From the NCBI GenBank assembly GCA_023386265.1, contig JAEWKA010000005.1, positions 124,001 to 188,000 of the forward strand: a DNA stretch of 64,000 bases, written 5' to 3'. The stretch is from Bacillota bacterium (GTDB taxonomy: Bacteria; Bacillota; Clostridia; Oscillospirales; Oscillospiraceae). This document shows positions 18,210 through 26,480 of this stretch, one piece after another; within the stretch, counting starts at the first letter, position 1, and each line of letters begins with the position of its first letter. Under the pieces are notes generated by a model that was given only the letters and a program-made list of their open reading frames with translations, had not been told where the DNA came from and did no database searches. The position numbers and the translations under genes are program-made.

Positions 18210-18236
18210 AAGAGCGCTGGGGAAAAGCGCTCTTTT
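18210..18236 (+). terminator. Hairpin with short T-run between rsfS and leuS
   Basis: AAGAGCGCT pairs with AGCGCTCTT around a 7-base loop and is followed by TTTT. It could end the rsfS message or attenuate leuS. No T-box (no specifier stem or TGGNACCGCG) fits into this 55-base gap. Confidence 0.55.
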
Positions 18237-18259
18237 GAATAGAAGGATTGACACATATT

Positions 18260-20671
18260 ATGAAGTACGATTTTACGGCTATTGAGAAAAAATGGCAGAA
18301 AAGATGGCTGGATGAAAAAATCTATGCAGCCTTAAGCGGTAGCGAAAAGCCGAAATACTATGCGCTGATTGAGTTCCCCTATCCTTCGGGACAGGGTCTG
18401 CACGTCGGACATCCCCGTCCATACACTGCGCTCGACATCGTGTCCAGAAAGCGCCGGATGGAGGGCTATAATGTCCTTTTCCCGATCGGATACGACGCTT
18501 TCGGTCTTCCTACGGAAAACTATGCAATTAAAAACCATATGCATCCGAGCGAGGTCACAAAGACCAACATAAAGCGCTTTACAGAGCAGCTCCAGATGCT
18601 GGGCTTCGGCTTTGACTGGGACAGATGCGTTGATACGACTGATCCCGAATACTATAAATGGACACAGTGGATTTTCCTTCAGATGTTTAAGAAGGGTCTT
18701 GCTTACAAGACAAGCATGCCTGTCAACTGGTGCACCTCCTGCAAGTGCGTCCTTGCGAATGAAGAAGTCGTAAACGGCGTTTGTGAGCGTTGCGGTTCTG
18801 AGGTAGTGCGTAAAGAAAAAAGCCAGTGGATGCTGAAAATAACCGAGTATGCTCAGCGCCTGATAGACGATCTCGACGAGGTCGATTACATTGAGCGCGT
18901 CAAGATACAGCAGAAAAACTGGATAGGACGCTCCACGGGCGCGGAAGTCAGCTTCACAACGACCGCAGGTGACGCGATGATAGTTTTCACTACGCGTCCC
19001 GACACGCTTTTCGGCGCAACCTATATGGTCATTGCTCCCGAGCACGCTCTGATTGAAAAGTGGGCGCCATTGCTCACGAATCTTAAAGTCGTCCGCGAAT
19101 ATCAGGCAGTTGCGGCCAGAAAGTCCGATTTCGAGCGCACTGAAATGGCAAAGGACAAAACAGGTGTACGCCTTGAGGGCGTTTCCGCGATCAATCCTGT
19201 CACGGGCGAAGAAATACCTGTCTTCATTTCTGACTATGTCTTATCGACCTACGGGACGGGAGCAATTATGGCAGTTCCCGGACACGACTCGCGCGACTGG
19301 GAATTTGCTAAACAGTTTAATCTTCCCATCATTGAGGTTGTCAAGGGCGGTGACGTTGAAAAACAGGCGTTTACGGACTGCGAGACCGGCGTTATGGTTA
19401 ATTCCGGTTTTCTTAACGGCATGACCGTTGAGGAAGCAAAGAAAAAAATCACCGAGTGGCTCATATTGAAGGAACTCGGTCATGAAAAAGTCAATTTCAA
19501 GCTGCGTGACTGGGTTTTCAGCCGTCAGCGTTATTGGGGCGAGCCGATTCCTCTCGTTTACTGCGAGAAGTGCGGCTGGGTGCCTCTGCCGGAGAGTGAG
19601 CTGCCGCTACGTCTGCCGGACGTCAAGAGCTACGAGACAACCGATGACGGTGAAAGCCCTCTTGCGCATATGGACGAGTGGGTCAACACCACCTGCCCGC
19701 ACTGCGGCGGTCACGCGAAGAGAGAAACCGACACGATGCCCCAATGGGCGGGCTCAAGCTGGTATTATCTGCGTTATATGGACCCGCACAATAAGGACAG
19801 TCTTGTGGGCAAGGAAGCAATGGACTACTGGCATCAGGTTGACTGGTATAACGGCGGCATGGAGCATACAACGCTGCACCTGCTTTACAGCCGCTTCTGG
19901 CATAAGTTCCTCTATGATATAGGTGTTGTTCCCACAAAGGAGCCCTATATGAAGCGCACGAGCCACGGAATGATTCTTGGCGAGGGCGGGGAAAAAATGA
20001 GCAAATCCCGCGGAAACGTCATTAACCCTAATGACATTATTGACGAGTTCGGCGCCGATACGCTCCGGCTTTACATCATGTTCATAGGCGATTTTGAAAA
20101 GGCCGTTCCATGGTCGAGCACGGCGGTCAAGGGCTGCAAGAGATTCCTTGATAGAATATGGAATCTAGCTGAAATTCCGCTTGAAGGCGACGGGTATTCC
20201 AAGGCAAACGAGGCGGAGATCCACAAGGCGATTAAAAAGGTTGGCGAAGACATCGAGAGCATGAAGTTCAACACAGCAATTGCGACACTCATGAGCCTTG
20301 TCAACACCTTTTATGAAAACAAGCCCTCAAAGGGCGACATCAAGGCGATGATTTTGATGCTCAGCCCCTTTGCTCCGCACGTTGCAGATGAACTGTGGGA
20401 GATTCAGGGCTATAAGGGCTATGCCTGCCAGCAGCCGTGGCCGAAATATGACGAAGCCAAGACCATCGACGCTGAAAAGGAAATTGCGGTTCAGGTCGGT
20501 GGAAAGCTCAAAACGACGGTGATAATCCCTGTCGACGCTCCTGACGAAACCGTTAGACTCATCGCTTGCAAAGATGAAAAGATTGCGCGTCTGCTCGAGA
20601 ACATGGAGATCGTCAAGACAATCGTCATAAAAAATAAACTTATAAACCTTATTCTTAAGCCGAAGAATTAA
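18260..20671 (+). CDS. leuS: Leucyl-tRNA synthetase
   Basis: Class I synthetase charging tRNA-Leu, with an editing domain. I start at ATG 18260 (AAGGA 13 bases upstream); the in-frame TTG at 18248 is only 1 base from that site. The protein has 803 residues. HIGH appears as GLHVGHPRPY at about 45-54. A zinc-binding CTSCKC...CERCG lies near 155-180. The CP1 editing domain carries TTRPDTLFGATYMV and GTGAIMAVPGHDSRD. A second CEKCGW...CPHCG pair follows, and then KMSKSRGNVINP. The C-terminal anticodon-binding and leucine-specific domain is present. Length is normal. Confidence 0.97.
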   Translation: MKYDFTAIEKKWQKRWLDEKIYAALSGSEKPKYYALIEFPYPSGQGLHVGHPRPYTALDIVSRKRRMEGYNVLFPIGYDAFGLPTENYAIKNHMHPSEVTKTNIKRFTEQLQMLGFGFDWDRCVDTTDPEYYKWTQWIFLQMFKKGLAYKTSMPVNWCTSCKCVLANEEVVNGVCERCGSEVVRKEKSQWMLKITEYAQRLIDDLDEVDYIERVKIQQKNWIGRSTGAEVSFTTTAGDAMIVFTTRPDTLFGATYMVIAPEHALIEKWAPLLTNLKVVREYQAVAARKSDFERTEMAKDKTGVRLEGVSAINPVTGEEIPVFISDYVLSTYGTGAIMAVPGHDSRDWEFAKQFNLPIIEVVKGGDVEKQAFTDCETGVMVNSGFLNGMTVEEAKKKITEWLILKELGHEKVNFKLRDWVFSRQRYWGEPIPLVYCEKCGWVPLPESELPLRLPDVKSYETTDDGESPLAHMDEWVNTTCPHCGGHAKRETDTMPQWAGSSWYYLRYMDPHNKDSLVGKEAMDYWHQVDWYNGGMEHTTLHLLYSRFWHKFLYDIGVVPTKEPYMKRTSHGMILGEGGEKMSKSRGNVINPNDIIDEFGADTLRLYIMFIGDFEKAVPWSSTAVKGCKRFLDRIWNLAEIPLEGDGYSKANEAEIHKAIKKVGEDIESMKFNTAIATLMSLVNTFYENKPSKGDIKAMILMLSPFAPHVADELWEIQGYKGYACQQPWPKYDEAKTIDAEKEIAVQVGGKLKTTVIIPVDAPDETVRLIACKDEKIARLLENMEIVKTIVIKNKLINLILKPKN

Positions 20672-20678
20672 CAAAAAA

Positions 20679-20710
20679 CAGGGGTGCACTTCATTTTGAG
20701 TGTGCCCCTG
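20679..20710 (+). terminator. Terminator-like hairpin after leuS
   Basis: CAGGGGTGCACT and AGTGTGCCCCTG pair over 12 bp (two G-T wobbles) with an 8-base loop, starting 8 bases after the leuS stop. The downstream T-tract is poor, but the csp promoter follows within 40 bases, fitting a transcript boundary. Confidence 0.65.
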
Positions 20711-20748
20711 TTGCTGTCCTCTCTGCGCGGACGCGAACTATTATTAAG

Positions 20749-20777
20749 TTGACAAAGCTCCCTGACCCTGCTACAAT
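20749..20777 (+). promoter_or_regulatory. Strong sigma-A promoter for the cold-shock gene
   Basis: Perfect TTGACA (20749-20754), 17-bp spacer, TACAAT (20772-20777). The predicted start near 20784 gives a 5' untranslated leader of about 115 bases, the long-leader arrangement typical of csp genes. Confidence 0.8.
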
Positions 20778-20805
20778 ATAGAATGTATTCAGATTGATCA
20801 GTTCG

Positions 20806-20861
20806 ACTCATGCTCTAAAGCAAGTCTTTTGATGGTTTGCTTCAGATACATGAGTTTTTTT
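20806..20861 (+). promoter_or_regulatory. Terminator-like stem-loop with T7 run inside the csp leader
   Basis: ACTCATG (20806-20812) pairs with CATGAGT (20849-20855). Inside it AAGCAA pairs with TTGCTT (20818-20823 and 20837-20842). The structure is followed at once by seven T residues. It lies between the promoter and the csp ribosome-binding site, so it looks like an intrinsic terminator placed to attenuate, or a temperature-sensitive fold. I infer regulation; the fold itself is visible. Confidence 0.6.
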
Positions 20862-20898
20862 GTTTATATCGGATATAATATTTTTCGGAGGTACTGAT

Positions 20899-21111
20899 AT
20901 GCATAACGGTACAGTTAAATGGTTCAATTCACAGAAGGGCTTCGGCTTTATTTCAAACGCTGAAGGCGGCGATGATGTTTTCGTACACTTCTCCGCGATC
21001 TCTGGTGACGGTTTCAAGTCGTTAAATGAAGGTCAGGCAGTGACATATGATGTCGAGCCCGATCCCAAGAGCAACGGCAAGCTTCGCGCCATCAACGTGA
21101 TCCCCCAGTAA
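20899..21111 (+). CDS. Cold-shock domain protein (CspA family)
   Basis: 70-residue single cold-shock domain; binds single-stranded nucleic acid and acts as an RNA chaperone. RNP1 (GFGFISN) and RNP2 (DVFVHFS) are both present. The N-terminus HNGTVKWFNSQKGFGF and the C-terminal KSNGKLRAINV are standard. ATG 20899 is chosen because CGGAGG lies 9 bases upstream and the conserved domain starts right there; a longer in-frame start at 20860 would fall inside the leader T-run. It is monocistronic, with a strong promoter before it and a strong terminator after it. Confidence 0.96.
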   Translation: MHNGTVKWFNSQKGFGFISNAEGGDDVFVHFSAISGDGFKSLNEGQAVTYDVEPDPKSNGKLRAINVIPQ

Positions 21112-21127
21112 GCGCTTCGCGCAAAAC

Positions 21128-21168
21128 AAAACCCCGTCATCAAACGATGACGGGGTTTTTCTTTTTTT
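21128..21168 (+). terminator. Intrinsic terminator of the csp gene
   Basis: A 14-bp perfect stem (AAAACCCCGTCATC with GATGACGGGGTTTT, loop AAACG minus closing pair) is followed by TC and a run of seven T. This is one of the clearest terminators in the window. Confidence 0.92.
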
Positions 21169-21221
21169 ATATACAGTCACAGACGCGCTTCCCCGTCTGC
21201 AGGCCTTTCTTTGACGCTCTG

Positions 21222-22139
21222 TTAAAAGTTCGTATTAATATATTCGCAGGCAGCGAGGGCGGCAACTGCGCCGTCGGCTGTTGCGGTTGTAAGCTGACGT
21301 ACTCTTTTTGCACGGCAGTCGCCTGCGGCAAAAATGCCTAAACGTCCTGTTTCGCAATCCTCGCCGGAGGCAATATATCCCGCTTTGTCAAGAGGAACAA
21401 GTTCGGAAAACGCTTCGTTTTCAGGAATCAGACCGATCGCGACGAAAAGTCCGTCACAGGGAAGATCGAACGTTTCATCAGTAGCTTTTTTGCGGAGCTT
21501 AAGTCCAGCGAATCCCGCCTCTCCGGTATTAATTTCTTCGATCGCCGTGCCGGTGAACGCACGGACGTTCGGTCTTTTCAAAAGAGCTTTCACGAGCATT
21601 TCCTCGCCGGTGAAGAAGTCTAGGTCCTGTACCATGACGACTTCACGGCAGACATCGGCAAGCAGGGTAGCCTCCTGCAGGGCTGAATTGCCGCCGCCCG
21701 CGATGGCGACGATCTGTCCTTTGTAATACTCTCCGTCGCAGAGAGCGCAAAAACTGATGCCGTTGCCGACAAGCTCGTTTTCACCAGAAAGTCCCAGCAT
21801 ACGGTGCTTGACGCCCGTCGCTATTACGACAGCCTTCGCATCGTATGAAGTCCCGCTTTCGGTAAGTACGCGTTTATATCCGTCCTCGTCCGCGATTCCG
21901 GTCACGGTTTCAACTTCGACCTCCGCACCCTGAGCGAGAATTTGTTCAAGCATTTTATCCGCAAATTCGTTGCCGCTCATAGAAAGCGAGCCGGGGAAAT
22001 TTTCAACCCTCGGCGAATATGTAATCTGTCCGCCAAAGCCGCCTTTTTCGAGTATCAGTGCGTTTTTTCCGTTGCGCACCGCATAAAGCGCGGCAGTCAT
22101 TCCGGCGGGGCCGCCGCCGATGATAACAATGTCATGCAT
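21222..22139 (-). CDS. trxB: Thioredoxin reductase
   Basis: NADPH-dependent FAD flavoprotein that reduces thioredoxin. In 305 residues the FAD motif GGGPAGMTAALYA is near residue 8. The redox-active CALCDGEYY (CxxC, about 133-136) is followed by the NADPH motif GGGNSALQEAT, and IFAAGDCRAKRVRQLTTATADG closes the FAD site. The active-site motif is CALC rather than the more frequent CATC. It lies directly downstream of nrdD on the same strand. That suits a supply of reducing power to the nrdD-fused glutaredoxin-like domain or to the trxA thioredoxin at 54.4 kb. Confidence 0.95.
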   Translation of the reverse strand: MHDIVIIGGGPAGMTAALYAVRNGKNALILEKGGFGGQITYSPRVENFPGSLSMSGNEFADKMLEQILAQGAEVEVETVTGIADEDGYKRVLTESGTSYDAKAVVIATGVKHRMLGLSGENELVGNGISFCALCDGEYYKGQIVAIAGGGNSALQEATLLADVCREVVMVQDLDFFTGEEMLVKALLKRPNVRAFTGTAIEEINTGEAGFAGLKLRKKATDETFDLPCDGLFVAIGLIPENEAFSELVPLDKAGYIASGEDCETGRLGIFAAGDCRAKRVRQLTTATADGAVAALAACEYINTNF

Positions 22140-22166
22140 ATCTTTTCTTCCTTTTGTTAATTATCA

Positions 22167-22204
22167 GATAGGGGTCGGGCGGTAAGCCCGACCCCTATCG
22201 TTTT
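22167..22204 (-). terminator. 14-bp perfect inverted repeat between nrdD and trxB
   Basis: GATAGGGGTCGGGC and GCCCGACCCCTATC form a perfect stem around a 5-base loop. The T-run is on the plus side (TTTT at 22201-22204), while on the minus strand the sequence after the stem is only mixed A/T. It may be a partial terminator or an mRNA-stability element between nrdD and trxB. Confidence 0.55.
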
Positions 22205-22232
22205 GAAATCAATTAAAAGCCGTCAGCCAAGT

Positions 22233-24617
22233 TCAGCCGACTTTTTCTGATTCGAGGAATTTTTTAATATCCGGCACGCCATATAGCTTTTCGATGTTCA
22301 CGCCGTCCGTAATGACGAGCGTTGGCGAACCCTTGATTCCATACTGCTTTGCAAGCTCTATATTGTCGTCCGCAATAATTTTCTCATAGGAGAAGCCCGC
22401 TTTGCCGAGCATCGATTCCGCAACACGGCAATTAGGACAGGTGGCGCGGGAGAAAAGGATTCTCCTCGCGTTTGCGGCGATAACAGGCATACCTTCTTCA
22501 GAAGGGACTTCACAGTGTTTAGCTGCCGGAGCCGTGTGAGGTGTCGAGTGAACTATATCATAAAGCTTCCGATCCTTAAATTCCTTGGACTTACCCTCGT
22601 TCCAGTTCTGCACTGGACGATAGTAGCCGGTTATACGGCTGTAAACCTCTGTCTTTTCGCCGCAGTCGGGGCATGTATAGACCTCACCTGTGATATAGCC
22701 GTGGTTTTTGCATATCGAATACGTGGGCGAGAGCGTGTAGTAGGGGAGACGGTGGTTCTCAGCAATTTTGCGGACGAGGTTCGCGGCAGACTTCCAGTCA
22801 GGCAGCTTCTCGCCGAGGAAGGCATGGAAAACTGTTCCGCTGGTGTAAAGGGTTTGCAGCTCGTCCTGAATGGAAAGAGCCTCGAAAATATCTTCGGTAT
22901 AGCCGACGGGCAGGTGGGAGCTGTTAGTATAATACGGAGTGCCGCCCGCTTCGGATGCCGTGATGATGTCGGGATACTGCTTAACATCGTGCTTGGCAAG
23001 ACGATAGGTCGTGGATTCGGCGGGAGTCGCCTCGAGGTTGAACAGAGCACCATACTGTTCCTGATAGTCGCTGAGCTTCCCGCGCATGTGGTTGAGAACA
23101 TCCTTTGCAAATTGCTGAGCCTCGGGATTAGTTAGGTCTTTTCCGAGCCAGTTTGCGTTTAACGCGGCTTCGTTCATGCCGATAATACCGATAGTCGAGA
23201 AATGGTTATTAAAGGTGCCGAGATATCGTTTCGTATAGGGATAAAGTCCCTCCTCAAGTAGACGGTTGATAACCGTACGCTTGGTGTCCAAGGACCTTGC
23301 CGCAACGTCCATCATGTGGTCAAGACGTTTATAGAAAGCTGCCTCATCAGCTGCAAGATAAGCTATGCGGGGAAGATTAATTGTAACAACGCCGATTGAA
23401 CCCGTGCTTTCACCGCTTCCGAAGAAGCCGCCGGACTTTTTGCGAAGCTCACGGAGGTCAAGGCGCAGACGACAGCACATCGAGCGCACATCGCTCGGCT
23501 CCATATCGCTGTTGATGTAGTTGGAGAAATAAGGTGTGCCATATTTTGCGGTCATTTCGAAGAGAAGCTTGTTGTTTTCGGTTTCGCTCCAGTCGAAGTC
23601 TTTCGTAATCGAATAGGTCGGAATGGGGTATTGGAAGCCGCGTCCGTTGGCGTCGCCCTCAATCATAATCTCGATGAACGCCTTGTTGACCAAATCCATC
23701 TCTCTTTTGCAGTCCTTGTAGCAGAAATCCATTTCTTTTCCGCCGACTATGCAGGGCAGCTCCGCCATGTCGCTAGGAACCGTCCAATCGAGCGTGACGT
23801 TCGAGAACGGCGCCTGAGTTCCCCAGCGGGAAGGAGTGTTCACGCCGTAAACAAAGGACTGTACACACTGTTTGACTTCTTTGTAGCTCAAATTGTCTAT
23901 CTTTACAAAGGGAGCGAGATAAGTGTCAAAAGAGGAGAAGGCCTGCGCACCCGCCCATTCATTCTGCATTATACCGAGGAAGTTTACCATCTGGTTGCAG
24001 AGAGTGGAGAGATGACCTGCGGGAGAAGAGGTGATTTTTCCGGGAATGCCGCCCAGACCGTCCTTGATGAGCTGACGCAGCGACCAGCCGGCACAGTAGC
24101 CTGTGAGCATGGAGAGGTCGTGAAGATGCATATCCGCGTTGCGGTGAGCCGACGCGACCTCATCGTCATAGACCTCGGAGAGCCAGTAGTTCGCCGTTAT
24201 GGCTCCGGAGTTTGAAAGGATAAGCCCGCCGACGGAATATGTTACGGTGGAGTTTTCCTTGACGCGCCAATCGGTAGCCTTAACATAGCTGTCTACTAAA
24301 TCCTTGTAATCGAGGATTGTCGACTTCATGTTACGCATCTTCTCACGCTGTTTGCGGTAGAGAATATATGCTTTAGCTACATCTGCATAGCCGGCCTTAA
24401 CAAGGATGTTTTCTACGCTGTCCTGAATATCTTCGACTCCGACTTGCCCGTCCTTTATCTTGCTTTCGTAATCGGCAGTGACCTTGAGGGCCAAAAGATC
24501 AATTATATCAGGCGTAAACTGCTTTCCCTGCGCTTCAAACGCCTTTGTTATTGCAACGCTGATTTTGGAAATATTAAAATCAACTGTCTGCCCGTCACGT
24601 TTCACTACATTATACAT
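22233..24617 (-). CDS. nrdD: Anaerobic (class III) ribonucleoside-triphosphate reductase with fused C-terminal glutaredoxin-like domain
   Basis: Makes dNTPs from NTPs by glycyl-radical chemistry without oxygen. The 794-residue protein starts with an ATP-cone (NVVKRDGQTVDFNISKISVA, residues 3-95). The catalytic barrel follows, with a zinc-site segment (CKNHGYITGEVYTCPDCG). The glycyl-radical motif RITGYYRPVQNW puts the radical glycine near residue 664. Residues about 718-794 are extra: RRILFSRATCPNCRVAESML with a CxxC pair at 727-730 and a GSPTLV cis-proline segment, a thioredoxin-fold glutaredoxin-like domain. The start ATG 24617 has a promoter upstream with NrdR-like boxes. The activase gene nrdG lies upstream on the same strand. 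Confidence 0.95.
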   Translation of the reverse strand: MYNVVKRDGQTVDFNISKISVAITKAFEAQGKQFTPDIIDLLALKVTADYESKIKDGQVGVEDIQDSVENILVKAGYADVAKAYILYRKQREKMRNMKSTILDYKDLVDSYVKATDWRVKENSTVTYSVGGLILSNSGAITANYWLSEVYDDEVASAHRNADMHLHDLSMLTGYCAGWSLRQLIKDGLGGIPGKITSSPAGHLSTLCNQMVNFLGIMQNEWAGAQAFSSFDTYLAPFVKIDNLSYKEVKQCVQSFVYGVNTPSRWGTQAPFSNVTLDWTVPSDMAELPCIVGGKEMDFCYKDCKREMDLVNKAFIEIMIEGDANGRGFQYPIPTYSITKDFDWSETENNKLLFEMTAKYGTPYFSNYINSDMEPSDVRSMCCRLRLDLRELRKKSGGFFGSGESTGSIGVVTINLPRIAYLAADEAAFYKRLDHMMDVAARSLDTKRTVINRLLEEGLYPYTKRYLGTFNNHFSTIGIIGMNEAALNANWLGKDLTNPEAQQFAKDVLNHMRGKLSDYQEQYGALFNLEATPAESTTYRLAKHDVKQYPDIITASEAGGTPYYTNSSHLPVGYTEDIFEALSIQDELQTLYTSGTVFHAFLGEKLPDWKSAANLVRKIAENHRLPYYTLSPTYSICKNHGYITGEVYTCPDCGEKTEVYSRITGYYRPVQNWNEGKSKEFKDRKLYDIVHSTPHTAPAAKHCEVPSEEGMPVIAANARRILFSRATCPNCRVAESMLGKAGFSYEKIIADDNIELAKQYGIKGSPTLVITDGVNIEKLYGVPDIKKFLESEKVG

Positions 24618-24718
24618 CTGGAAGCCCCCTATAATATATCTATCAGTCTATATATTCGCTGTTATTAAAAAAATTTGTAACTATTTTGTATTTTTTGTTA
24701 TTTTATGATACAATCAAT

Positions 24719-24747
24719 ATAGTACACTTATATATTGTGGTTGTCAA
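24719..24747 (-). promoter_or_regulatory. Sigma-A type promoter for nrdD
   Basis: On the minus strand, TTGACA (24742-24747) and TACTAT (24719-24724) are 17 bp apart. The NrdR-like box occupies the spacer, so repressor binding would directly block polymerase. The start would lie about 95 bases before nrdD. Confidence 0.65.
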
Positions 24748-24783
24748 TGGCAAATAAGTAAAATAAACCACTAAATATTGATG
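24723..24783 (-). promoter_or_regulatory. Pair of NrdR-box-like sites upstream of nrdD
   Basis: NrdR binds tandem 16-bp boxes of the form acaCwAtATaTwGtgt (established for the family). Here ACACTTATATATTGTGG (24724-24740) fits with one extra base, and CCACTAAATATTGATG (24768-24783) matches the core CtAaATaTtG. The boxes are about 43 bp apart, roughly four helical turns. One lies in the promoter spacer, the other upstream of the -35. No nrdR gene is in the window. Confidence 0.55.
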
Positions 24784-24790
24784 TAATGTG

Positions 24791-25501
24791 TCAATTCCTT
24801 ATCGCTACATTTTGCACAAATTGTGACAGGATATCCCTAAAATGCTCCATTTCACTGGCTGAAAAGCCCTTGAGCTGTGCACCGGACATATCTTTTCCGA
24901 AACCGACAAGATCGCCGCTGTCCTCGAAATTCTGCAAAAAATAGTTTTCCGCGCCTTTGACCACAAGGCCGATTTTCTCTATGTCCGCCTCCGTATGTAG
25001 GGGCGCGACGAGGGTGGTGCGGAACTCATAGGGTACCTTACCCTGAAGAAGGAGCTTTACGCTCTCAATAACGGGGCTTGAGTCAAAGTCCGGTATTCCT
25101 GCCGTTAATGGATACTTATCAAAAGAGTTTTTTATATCCATTGCAACATAGTCCACAAGCGAACGTCTTATAAGAGAATTGAGTTTTTCTGGAAAAGCGC
25201 CGTTAGTGTCGAGCTTGACGAGAAAGCCCATGGCGCGTACATTAATAATAAAATCGGCAAGATCCTCCTGCAGAAGAGGCTCACCGCCCGTGATGCAGAC
25301 ACCGTCCAGAAGCCCTTTTCGTTTTTTGAGGAAAGAGAAGACCTCCTCATCGGAGATCCTTTCACATTCCGAAAAACGGGTCACAAGCGATGCGTTATGG
25401 CAGAAGGAACAGCGCAGATTGCAGCCCCCGGTGAAAACTGTTGCTGCCAGCTTTCCCGGATAGTCAAGAAGCGACAGCTTTTGTAATCCGTATATTAACA
25501 T
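24791..25501 (-). CDS. nrdG: Anaerobic ribonucleotide reductase activating protein (radical SAM)
   Basis: Radical SAM activase that creates the glycyl radical on NrdD. The open frame extends far upstream, but ATG at 25501 has a perfect GGAGG seven bases before it and gives the usual N-terminus MLIYGLQKLSLLDYPGKLA, so I start there (236 residues). The iron-sulfur motif is GGCNLRCSFCHN (Cys-x3-Cys-x2-Cys) near residue 26. ITGGEPLLQ and a later VAMDIKN stretch are typical of the NrdG2/PflA-like branch. It precedes nrdD on the same strand, with a 173-base gap holding nrdD's own promoter. Confidence 0.93.
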   Translation of the reverse strand: MLIYGLQKLSLLDYPGKLAATVFTGGCNLRCSFCHNASLVTRFSECERISDEEVFSFLKKRKGLLDGVCITGGEPLLQEDLADFIINVRAMGFLVKLDTNGAFPEKLNSLIRRSLVDYVAMDIKNSFDKYPLTAGIPDFDSSPVIESVKLLLQGKVPYEFRTTLVAPLHTEADIEKIGLVVKGAENYFLQNFEDSGDLVGFGKDMSGAQLKGFSASEMEHFRDILSQFVQNVAIRN

Positions 25502-25625
25502 TATTTCCTCCGCATCGGCAATGATGCCTATTATTATTTTACAGTATAAATGTGCTCTTGGCAAGTATAATTTGTTTACAAAAATCGTACATATAGTTTT
25601 GTGCTTTTGACTTTTACAAAACCAG

Positions 25626-25641
25626 ATACAATATATTGTGT
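25626..25641. promoter_or_regulatory. NrdR-box-like site upstream of nrdG
   Basis: ATACAATATATTGTGT matches the acaCwAtATaTwGtgt NrdR consensus at all but one position and contains the palindrome ACAATATATTGT. It lies 125 bases upstream of nrdG (minus) and 28 bases before the -35 of the divergent glycosyltransferase operon. nrdG is the likelier target. Only one clear box is seen here. Confidence 0.6.
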
Positions 25642-25668
25642 TAAGGTTTTGCGGCTGGCTTAGCTTCG

Positions 25669-25697
25669 TTGACAAATTCTTCAAAAAGGCGTAAAAT
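25669..25697 (+). promoter_or_regulatory. Sigma-A promoter for the glycosyltransferase operon
   Basis: TTGACA (25669-25674), 17-bp spacer, TAAAAT (25692-25697). It is about 30 bases before the first glycosyltransferase start and divergent from nrdG. Confidence 0.75.
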
Positions 25698-25727
25698 CAG
25701 CGCAAAGCGTAAATCAGGGAGTATAAC

Positions 25728-26480
25728 ATGCAGGAAAAGAAAATATCGCTCGTAATTCCAGCGTATAACGAAGCGATTATAATTAAAAAAACAGTCGAAA
25801 CAGCGCTCCGTTTCCTCGAGCGGTATTGCTCAGATTATGAACTTATCATCTCGGACGACGGAAGTACGGATAAAACGAAAGAGATAGTCGAGAACATTAA
25901 TGACGAACACCTGCGCTGTGTAAGTCACTTTCCGAACAGGGGAAAGGGAAGCGCCGTACGCGAAGGAATTCTTGCGTCTTGCGGAGAAATAATTGTTTAT
26001 ACTGACGCAGACCTTGCTTATGGAATAGAAGCGGTCGGAGAGCTTATGGACAAGCTTTTAAGTGAGGACACAGATATCGCTATCGGTTCTAGAAAGCTGC
26101 ACCCCGAGGGCTATGAGGACTATCCGCTTATAAGGCTCATGGCAAGCAGGTTTTTCAGCTTTCTGACAGGACTTCTCGCGGGCTTTCGCTATGACACTCA
26201 GTGCGGACTCAAGGCTTTTACGGCGAAGGCCGCGTCGCTCGTATTTTCCAACTGCGAAACGGACGGGTTTGCCTTTGATTTTGAGGTAATGATGCTTGCC
26301 AAGGGTAAAAAACTTACCGTTGCACAGCTTCCGGTCAAAATTATTAATCATAGGGACTCGAAGGTCGCGGTTCTAAGAGACAGCATAAAAATGTTCGTTG
26401 ACATCGTCAAGATACGCTCGGCTGTGAAAAGGCGGCTGAAAGGGGAAACAGGAAGTGCAAAAAATCGAAGCTCGTTATGA
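25728..26480 (+). CDS. Family 2 glycosyltransferase, dolichyl/polyprenyl-phosphate sugar synthase-like
   Basis: 250-residue soluble GT-A enzyme that should transfer a sugar from a nucleotide-sugar to a polyprenyl phosphate on the inner membrane face. Visible motifs are SLVIPAYNEAIII (N-terminus), ISDDGSTDKT, NRGKGSAVREG, the metal-binding TDADLAYG and RYDTQCGLKAF. These match the dolichyl-phosphate glucose synthase subgroup. No membrane helices follow, unlike the convergent partner at 28.1 kb. The 3' end overlaps the next membrane protein by 26 bp, so the two are coupled. Sugar and lipid specificity are not readable. Confidence 0.88.
   Translation: MQEKKISLVIPAYNEAIIIKKTVETALRFLERYCSDYELIISDDGSTDKTKEIVENINDEHLRCVSHFPNRGKGSAVREGILASCGEIIVYTDADLAYGIEAVGELMDKLLSEDTDIAIGSRKLHPEGYEDYPLIRLMASRFFSFLTGLLAGFRYDTQCGLKAFTAKAASLVFSNCETDGFAFDFEVMMLAKGKKLTVAQLPVKIINHRDSKVAVLRDSIKMFVDIVKIRSAVKRRLKGETGSAKNRSSL

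Noticed and set aside
18205..18259. T-box riboswitch before leuS
   Set aside because: The gap is only 55 bases with a simple hairpin; no specifier loop or T-box sequence. The trpS gap is even shorter, and gltX shows none.
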